Origin: Stenotrophomonas tumulicola
GTDB lineage: Bacteria > Pseudomonadota > Gammaproteobacteria > Xanthomonadales > Xanthomonadaceae
Assembly (NCBI RefSeq): GCF_014117215.1
Contig: NZ_JACGXS010000001.1
Location: 248,001 to 312,000 of the forward strand
Length of the DNA stretch: 64,000 nucleotides
Reading direction: 5' to 3'
Shown here: positions 59,019-64,000 of the stretch, piece after piece
Numbering within the stretch: the stretch's first letter is position 1
Layout: every line of letters begins with the position of its first letter
Position numbers and translations under genes: made by a program
The notes under the pieces: generated by a model
What the model was told of the DNA's origin: nothing
The model's input: only the letters and a program-made list of their open reading frames with translations
Database searches by the model: none

Positions 59019-60856
59019 ACGATGTACCCGCTTTTGATGGCAAGGCGTTCGCGGCGCGGCTGAGCACCGCACCCGGTGTCTACCGCATGTACGGCGCAGA
59101 GGACATGCTGCTGTATGTCGGCAAGGCGCGCGCGCTGCGCAACCGCGTGGGCAGCTACTTCAACGGCAGCCCGAAGAACGCGCGCATCATGTCCATGCTG
59201 TCGCAGATCGTGCGGATGGACGTGACCGTGACGCGCTCGGAGGCAGAGGCGCTGCTGCTGGAAAACCAGCTGATCAAATCGTTGTCGCCGCGGTACAACG
59301 TGTCCCTGCGCGACGACAAGTCCTATCCGCACGTGTTGCTGACGCGCGAACCGTGGCCACGAATCGCACTGCACCGCGGGCCACGCGCGGTGCCCGGACG
59401 TTACTTCGGGCCGTACCCGGGCGTTACCGCGGTACGCGAAACGCTCAACCTGATGCACAAGCTGTTCAAGCTGCGCAGCTGCGAGGACAGCGTATTCCGC
59501 AACCGCTCGCGGCCCTGCCTGCAATACCAGATCGGGCGCTGCAGCGCGCCCTGCGTGGAGCTGGTCGCGGCCGGGGACTATGCCGAATCGGTACGACGTG
59601 CGTCGATGTTCCTGGAAGGCAAGAGCGACGAGCTGGCCCGCGAGCTGGGCGAGCAGATGCAGGCGGCCAGCGAGGCGCTGGAGTTCGAACAGGCCGCGCG
59701 GCTGCGCGACCTGGTCAAGTCGTTGCGCAGCATGCAGACGCGCCAATACGTGGATGGCCGTGCGGCGGACCTGGACGTGCTGGCGGTGGCCACGCGTGGC
59801 ACGCAGGCCTGCGTATTGCTGCTGGCATTCCGTGATGGACGCAACATGGGAACCCGGCCGTTCTTCCCGCGCACCAATGGCGAAGAAAGCCCGGAAGAGG
59901 TGTTGGGTGCGTTCGTGTCCCAGTATTACGTCGAATTCGAACCGCCGCGCGAGATCCTGCTGGATCGCGAGATTCCCGATGCTTCATTGCTGGAGGTGGC
60001 ACTCTCCGCGTCCGCCGAACGCAAGGTGCAGCTGCGCTGGAACGTGCGGGGCGAGCGCGCAGGCTACCTGGAGCTGGCCAGCCGCAATGCCGAACTCACC
60101 CTGGCCACGGAGTTGAACAGCCGCGACTCGCAGCATGCGCGCAGCGAGGCGGTACGCGAGATGCTGGGCCTGGCCGAGCCGGTGAAGCGGGTGGAGTGCT
60201 TCGACATCAGCCATACCATGGGCGAGGCGACGGTGGCCTCGTGCGTGGTGTTCGATGCGGCTGGCCCGGTGAAAGCCCAGTACCGTCGCTTCAACATCAC
60301 CGGTATCGAACCCGGTGATGACTATGCCGCCATGCGCCAGGCCATTGATCGCCGGTTCCGGCGCGCGGTGGAAGAGCAGGGCGTCTTGCCGGATGTGCTG
60401 TTGATCGATGGCGGTGCCGGCCAGTTGGCGCAGGCGCAGGAAGCACTGGCCGACCTGGGCGTGGAGGGTGTCATGCTGGTCGGCGTGGCCAAGGGTGCCG
60501 AACGCCGCGCAGGGCACGAAGCACTGGTGCTGCCTGATGGGCGCGAGCTGCGGCCGGGCGCCGCATCCCCGGCGCTGCAGTTCATCCAGCAGGTCCGTGA
60601 CGAAGCCCATCGCTTTGCGATCACCGGCCACCGTGGGCGCAGGCAGAAAGCCCGGATGACCAGCAAGCTGGAAGACATCCCCGGGATCGGTCCGCGCCGG
60701 CGTGCGAGCCTGCTGAAGCATTTCGGCGGCCTGGTCGGCCTGAAGGCGGCTGGGGAAGCGGAAATCGCCCGGGTTGAAGGCATCAATGACGCCCTGGCGG
60801 CGCGTATCTACGCTAACCTTCATGGACTGCCCGAGCCGAATGCGGCGGGCGAGTAG
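59015..60856 (+). CDS. uvrC: excinuclease ABC subunit C
   Basis: This 613-residue repair endonuclease has an N-terminal GIY-YIG domain (GVYRMYGAEDMLLYVGKA), a UVR helix pair (about 200-235), and a UvrC RNase-H-like domain (about 385-540, ECFDISHTMGEATVASCVVF and LLIDGGAGQL). C-terminal helix-hairpin-helix motifs follow (LEDIPGIGPRRRASLLKHFGG). It cuts on both sides of the lesion with UvrB. Confidence 0.97.
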   Translation: MNDVPAFDGKAFAARLSTAPGVYRMYGAEDMLLYVGKARALRNRVGSYFNGSPKNARIMSMLSQIVRMDVTVTRSEAEALLLENQLIKSLSPRYNVSLRDDKSYPHVLLTREPWPRIALHRGPRAVPGRYFGPYPGVTAVRETLNLMHKLFKLRSCEDSVFRNRSRPCLQYQIGRCSAPCVELVAAGDYAESVRRASMFLEGKSDELARELGEQMQAASEALEFEQAARLRDLVKSLRSMQTRQYVDGRAADLDVLAVATRGTQACVLLLAFRDGRNMGTRPFFPRTNGEESPEEVLGAFVSQYYVEFEPPREILLDREIPDASLLEVALSASAERKVQLRWNVRGERAGYLELASRNAELTLATELNSRDSQHARSEAVREMLGLAEPVKRVECFDISHTMGEATVASCVVFDAAGPVKAQYRRFNITGIEPGDDYAAMRQAIDRRFRRAVEEQGVLPDVLLIDGGAGQLAQAQEALADLGVEGVMLVGVAKGAERRAGHEALVLPDGRELRPGAASPALQFIQQVRDEAHRFAITGHRGRRQKARMTSKLEDIPGIGPRRRASLLKHFGGLVGLKAAGEAEIARVEGINDALAARIYANLHGLPEPNAAGE

Positions 60857-60865
60857 AGAGAAAAG

Positions 60866-61489
60866 ATGACGTTGACCCTTCCCACCTGGCTGACCCTGCT
60901 GCGGATCGTGATGATTCCGGTGTTGGTACTGGTGTTCTATCTCCCCTATACGTGGACCAATTTTGCCTGCGCGGCATTGTTCGGCCTTGCGGCCATCACC
61001 GACTGGCTGGATGGCTGGATCGCGCGCAGGTACCAGCTGGAGTCCGCCTTTGGTGCGTTCCTGGATCCGGTGGCCGACAAGCTGATGGTGGCCGTGGCGC
61101 TGTTCCTGATCGTGCAGGGGCATCCCACGCCCTGGATGGCGTTCTGGGCGGCGGTCATCGTCGGCCGTGAAATCGCGGTGTCGGCGCTGCGCGAATGGAT
61201 GGCCGAACTGGGCCAGCGTGCCAAGGTGGGCGTGGCGATGATCGGCAAGGTCAAGACCACCGCGCAGATGGTGGCGCTGCTGTGCCTGTTGTATTCGGTG
61301 GCGCCGAACACGGCGGTCGAGGCGATCTGGATGGGGCCGACGGTCTTCCATATCGGCGACTGGACGCTGGCGATCGCCGCGGTCCTGACCCTGTGGTCGG
61401 GCCTACAGTACCTGCACGCGGCGTGGCCCAGCCTGCGTGAGGACGAGCGCGCGGCGCGTGCCCGGGCGCGGTTGAAGAAGGGCGGCTGA
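60866..61489 (+). CDS. pgsA: CDP-diacylglycerol-glycerol-3-phosphate 3-phosphatidyltransferase
   Basis: This 207-residue inner-membrane enzyme makes phosphatidylglycerophosphate. The CDP-alcohol motif DWLDGWIARRYQLESAFGAFLDPVADK (about 47-73) keeps the D-x2-D-G-x2-A-R-x8-G-x3-D-x3-D pattern, with several membrane helices around it. It is the last gene of this run, 9 bases after uvrC, as in many proteobacteria. Confidence 0.96.
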   Translation: MTLTLPTWLTLLRIVMIPVLVLVFYLPYTWTNFACAALFGLAAITDWLDGWIARRYQLESAFGAFLDPVADKLMVAVALFLIVQGHPTPWMAFWAAVIVGREIAVSALREWMAELGQRAKVGVAMIGKVKTTAQMVALLCLLYSVAPNTAVEAIWMGPTVFHIGDWTLAIAAVLTLWSGLQYLHAAWPSLREDERAARARARLKKGG

Positions 61490-61498
61490 GCGGGCCTG

Positions 61499-61526
61499 TT
61501 GACACGTTTGTGAAGACAGGTAGAAT
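61499..61526 (+). promoter_or_regulatory. tRNA-Gly promoter 1
   Basis: TTGACA (61499-61504), 16 bases, TAGAAT (61521-61526). Confidence 0.8.
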
Positions 61527-61538
61527 GCCGCCTCCCAA

Positions 61539-61614
<76 letters not shown>

Positions 61615-61623
61615 GTATCCTGG

Positions 61624-61648
61624 AAAGAGGCCGAAAGGCCTCTTTTTC
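61624..61648 (+). terminator. terminator between the two tRNA-Gly genes
   Basis: AAAGAGGCC, a GAAA loop, GGCCTCTTT then TT. Confidence 0.88.
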
Positions 61649-61684
61649 GTTTGCCGGGCCAGCCCGGCGCCGCGCTGGGGTTTG

Positions 61685-61712
61685 TTGACAGCGGCGGGCA
61701 TTCCGGTAGAAT
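61685..61712 (+). promoter_or_regulatory. tRNA-Gly promoter 2
   Basis: TTGACA (61685-61690), 16 bases, TAGAAT (61707-61712). Confidence 0.8.
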
Positions 61713-61724
61713 GCCGCCTCCCAA

Positions 61725-61800
<76 letters not shown>

Positions 61801-61842
61801 GATGTTGATCTGCAGACTTTTACTGGCGTCTGCAGGTCGTTG

Positions 61843-61868
61843 AAAAAAGGAGCTTCGGCTCCTTTTTT
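61843..61868 (+). terminator. terminator after the second tRNA-Gly
   Basis: AAAAAAGGAGC, a TTCG tetraloop, GCTCCTTTTTT. It is bidirectional in form. Confidence 0.88.
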
Positions 61869-61904
61869 CATTCCAGCAAAAGCCACGGGAATCCACCGAC
61901 GGCC

Positions 61905-62015
61905 TTAGGTTCCATAGCCCGCGTGGCTGGCAAACCAGCTCGGCATCCTGTCGCGTTCTTGATGCCACTGCAGGTCCCGATCCAGCCTCCACGGCCCCAT
62001 CCAAGCGCTTGTCAT
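61905..62015 (-). CDS. small ORF coupled to the aldo/keto reductase gene
   Basis: A 36-residue ORF has its ATG overlapping the reductase stop as ATGA. It ends at TAA. The sequence (LDRDLQWHQERDRMPSWFA around 11-29) looks coding. No family was recognised. It could be a real small gene, or the tail of a gene truncated where the segment joins the tRNA-Gly region. Confidence 0.35.
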   Translation of the reverse strand: MTSAWMGPWRLDRDLQWHQERDRMPSWFASHAGYGT

Positions 62016-63112
62016 CGTCCCCAGGGTTCTACGGAGCGCCCGCCGAAGACACGTTCTCGCGGTAGGCCGAAGATGAAATAGGGGTTCAGCAAGGGAGGGT
62101 GCCCCACCGCGTCCAGTCGCGACTGCTGATCGGTCGTCAATTCGATATCGATGGAGGCAACATTCTCCAGCAGTTGCTCCGCTCGGCTGGCGCCGATCAG
62201 CACCGAAGAGACGCCCGGTCGTTTTGCGACCCAGGCAAGCGCGACCTGCGCCATTGGACGGCCGACCTCTTCAGCGACCTCTCGAAGGACATCGACGATG
62301 CGAAAATTCGTCTCGGTAAACAGCATGCCGCCGACCGGATTGTCGCCATTGAGGCGTCCGTCGCTTCCGCCCATGTTCGTCTCGCCTGACCGGTTGGGCA
62401 GGCTTCCGGCGGGGCCGGCCTCGGCAAGCTTTTCCCGGCCATATTTGCCGGTCAAGAGGCCTGCGCCGAGGGGGCTCCAGGCAACCAGGCCCAACCCAAG
62501 GGCATTGCCGGCGGGAATTATTTCCAGTTCGACGCCACGGTCGATGAGGGAATAGGAATACTGCAAGCCAACAGGTTGGGGCAAACCGTGCGCGGTCGCT
62601 AGTGTGGTGATCTGCGTGGCATACCACGCCGGCGCGTTCGAAAAACCGTAGTACAGGATATCGCCACGGCGGACAGCGTCCGTCAGGGCGCGCAGCACCT
62701 CTTCCGGCGGGGTGGTCTGGTCCCAGACATGGGTCCAGAAAACGTCGATATAGTCAGTTCCGAGCCGCTTCAGCGATCCCTCGATGCCGTCGCGGATGTT
62801 GCGCGCCGAATTTCCACCGGCAAGGGGTGTGTCCTGACGCCGTGGGAATCCGGATTTGGTTGCAATGACCATCCGGTCACGGTTGCTGTGCTCGGCAATG
62901 AATCGGCCCAGCATCACTTCGCTGCTGCCGCCCGAATAGACATCGGCGGTGTCTACAAAATTACCGCCGACATCGACATACGCGTCGAAGATGGCGCGCG
63001 AACTCCGTTCATCAGCGCCCCACCGTCCCGCACCGAAGGTCATTGTGCCGAGAGCCAGTGGGCTTACCGCAAGACCTGAACGGCCGAGTGTACGGTAGTG
63101 GGTCATGTTCAT
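62012..63112 (-). CDS. aldo/keto reductase
   Basis: This 366-residue NADPH-dependent TIM-barrel reductase has the tetrad in DTADVYSGG (Asp and Tyr), ATKSGF (Lys) and FWTHVWD (His). AWSPLGAGLLTGKY and the cofactor loop VSSVLIGASRAEQLLENV follow. The length and GLTGKY-type motifs place it in the YakC/AKR-general group. The substrate is unknown. The Shine-Dalgarno AGGGAG is clear. It is divergent from a LysR gene, which probably controls it. Confidence 0.9.
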   Translation of the reverse strand: MNMTHYRTLGRSGLAVSPLALGTMTFGAGRWGADERSSRAIFDAYVDVGGNFVDTADVYSGGSSEVMLGRFIAEHSNRDRMVIATKSGFPRRQDTPLAGGNSARNIRDGIEGSLKRLGTDYIDVFWTHVWDQTTPPEEVLRALTDAVRRGDILYYGFSNAPAWYATQITTLATAHGLPQPVGLQYSYSLIDRGVELEIIPAGNALGLGLVAWSPLGAGLLTGKYGREKLAEAGPAGSLPNRSGETNMGGSDGRLNGDNPVGGMLFTETNFRIVDVLREVAEEVGRPMAQVALAWVAKRPGVSSVLIGASRAEQLLENVASIDIELTTDQQSRLDAVGHPPLLNPYFIFGLPRERVFGGRSVEPWGR

Positions 63113-63208
63113 TGCTGCATCTCCCTAATTAGTAGAACATGAAATGGGTTGATATCCTGCGATTATTAGGGGGATGTCGTGGCAAGGCCTTATGAGCTGG
63201 ATGCAATA

Positions 63209-64000
63209 ATGAGACGCGGAAACCTGGACGATCTGGCGGCATTCGCAGCAGTGGCGAGAGCGCGCAGCTTCACGCGCGCGGCGGCGGAGATGGGCCTATC
63301 CCCGTCCGCTCTCAGCCATGCAATGCGCAATCTGGAAAAGCGCCTGGGTGTGCTTTTGCTGGCGCGAACCACGAGGTCGGTCTCTCCCACGGCCGCAGGG
63401 GAGCGCCTCTTGCGATCGCTCGATCCTGCCCTTGCCGAAGTGGCCAGTGGCCTCGCGGCGCTGGCAGACTGGCGCGGAGCTCCATCCGGCACTGTGCGAC
63501 TTACGACCCTTCATTATGGCGCTCGAACGGTTCTCGCATCGCGGCTTCCAGCCTTTTTGCTGAAACATCCCGATGTGTCGGTGGAGGTAATCGCCGACGA
63601 CCGGCCTGTCGATATAGTGGCCGAAGGTTTTGATGCCGGCATCCGCCTCGGCGAGCAGGTTGACAGCGACATGGTTGCAGTACGGCTCGAGCCTGACGTC
63701 CGCGCCGTAATCGTAGGCACGCCGGACTATTTTGATCGTCATGGCAAGCCCCGGATACCTCGAGATTTGGAGGCCCACATCTGCATCAATTATCGCCTGG
63801 TGGGCGGCGGCGGGCTGCGTCCATGGACTTTCGTGCGCAATAATCGTGAGATTACTGTTCGTACCAAGGGACAGTTGATCGTCAATGATGGACTTCTCGC
63901 CGCTGCCGCCGTGCGAGCTGGCGCAAGCCTGGGCGGGCTGATAGAGCATGAAGTCGCGGAAGAGATAGCACAAGGCCGGCTCGTCAAGGTACTCGACGAT
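63209..64000 (+). CDS. LysR-family transcriptional regulator, C-terminally cut by the window
   Basis: 264 residues are visible. The N-terminal winged HTH (about 5-65, with AVARARSFTRAAAEMGLSPSALSHAM) is followed by a substrate-binding domain. The ATG at 63209 matches family starts, but a GTG at 63179 has the better Shine-Dalgarno (AGGGGG) and would add ten residues. The codons include several ATA and other rare choices unlike the genes before 61800. It is the likely regulator of the divergent reductase. Confidence 0.9.
   Translation, partial: MRRGNLDDLAAFAAVARARSFTRAAAEMGLSPSALSHAMRNLEKRLGVLLLARTTRSVSPTAAGERLLRSLDPALAEVASGLAALADWRGAPSGTVRLTTLHYGARTVLASRLPAFLLKHPDVSVEVIADDRPVDIVAEGFDAGIRLGEQVDSDMVAVRLEPDVRAVIVGTPDYFDRHGKPRIPRDLEAHICINYRLVGGGGLRPWTFVRNNREITVRTKGQLIVNDGLLAAAAVRAGASLGGLIEHEVAEEIAQGRLVKVLDD

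Noticed and set aside
63123..63171. CCCTAAT/ATTAGGG inverted repeat as a LysR operator
   Set aside because: The two arms are the Shine-Dalgarno regions of the divergent genes (AGGGAG and AGGGGG), which explains the symmetry. A 35-base spacing is also unlike a LysR T-N11-A site.

Overview
The window is chromosomal DNA from a high-GC gammaproteobacterium of the Xanthomonadaceae, most likely Stenotrophomonas. Two things point there. First, many intergenic gaps carry short imperfect palindromes that begin with GTAG and end with CTAC, of the kind described as SMAG (Stenotrophomonas GTAG) repeats. Second, the arginine genes have the xanthomonad set: an acetylornithine carbamoyltransferase, an ArgE-type deacetylase and a fused N-acetylglutamate kinase/synthase. 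Nearly all genes are intact housekeeping genes, tightly packed, often with 4-bp ATGA/GTGA overlaps. The last 2 kb look acquired.

Layout. 1-144: start of a TonB-dependent receptor (minus strand). 576-13400: scattered housekeeping genes (mrp, dcd, HIT protein, dienelactone hydrolase, rimO, DUF3025, greB, HerA-like ATPase, lytic transglycosylase, MFS, sufE, cysS). 14203-25113: a leader peptide with an attenuator-like structure, then argF', argG, argE', argB (NAGK/NAGS), a GNAT, argC, argH, a YCII protein, proB and proA, giving a near-complete glutamate-to-arginine and glutamate-to-proline cluster. 25149-31416: DUF3301, DUF2272, nadC, a Trm112-like protein, purEK, a superoxide-dismutase-like protein that has lost metal ligands, a monothiol glutaredoxin and an SDR. 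31658-34873: an Oar-like TonB-dependent receptor. 35109-36500: ppnN. 36803-44494: a minor-pilin operon fimT-pilV-pilW-pilX-pilY1-pilE. 44563-47660: tRNA-Asn, an orphan FimT-like protein, uvrB and tRNA-Val. 47918-50380: a small unknown gene divergent from a two-component system. 50446-61489: comEC, exbB, exbD, msbA, lpxK, kdsB, an NHL-repeat protein, uvrC and pgsA. 61539-61800: two identical tRNA-Gly genes. 61905-64000: a lower-GC aldo/keto reductase and LysR pair running off the end.

How the genes work together. The arginine cluster encodes the acetylcitrulline route: ArgB makes and phosphorylates N-acetylglutamate, ArgC reduces it, ArgF' carbamoylates acetylornithine, ArgE' deacetylates acetylcitrulline, and ArgG and ArgH finish arginine. 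ArgD is not in the window. The pil operon supplies the minor pilins and the PilY1 tip protein of type IV pili, and ComEC takes up DNA captured by such pili. MsbA, LpxK and KdsB serve lipid A and KDO synthesis.

The most interesting signals are the putative arginine attenuator upstream of argF' (14203-14359), the SOD-fold protein with three of four metal ligands replaced (29648-30229), an SDR with a degraded catalytic site two genes away, a 27-bp tandem expansion of a GTAG repeat (36558-36692), a three-part CGTCTT/AAGACG motif at the purE promoter, and the likely transferred segment beside tRNA-Gly.
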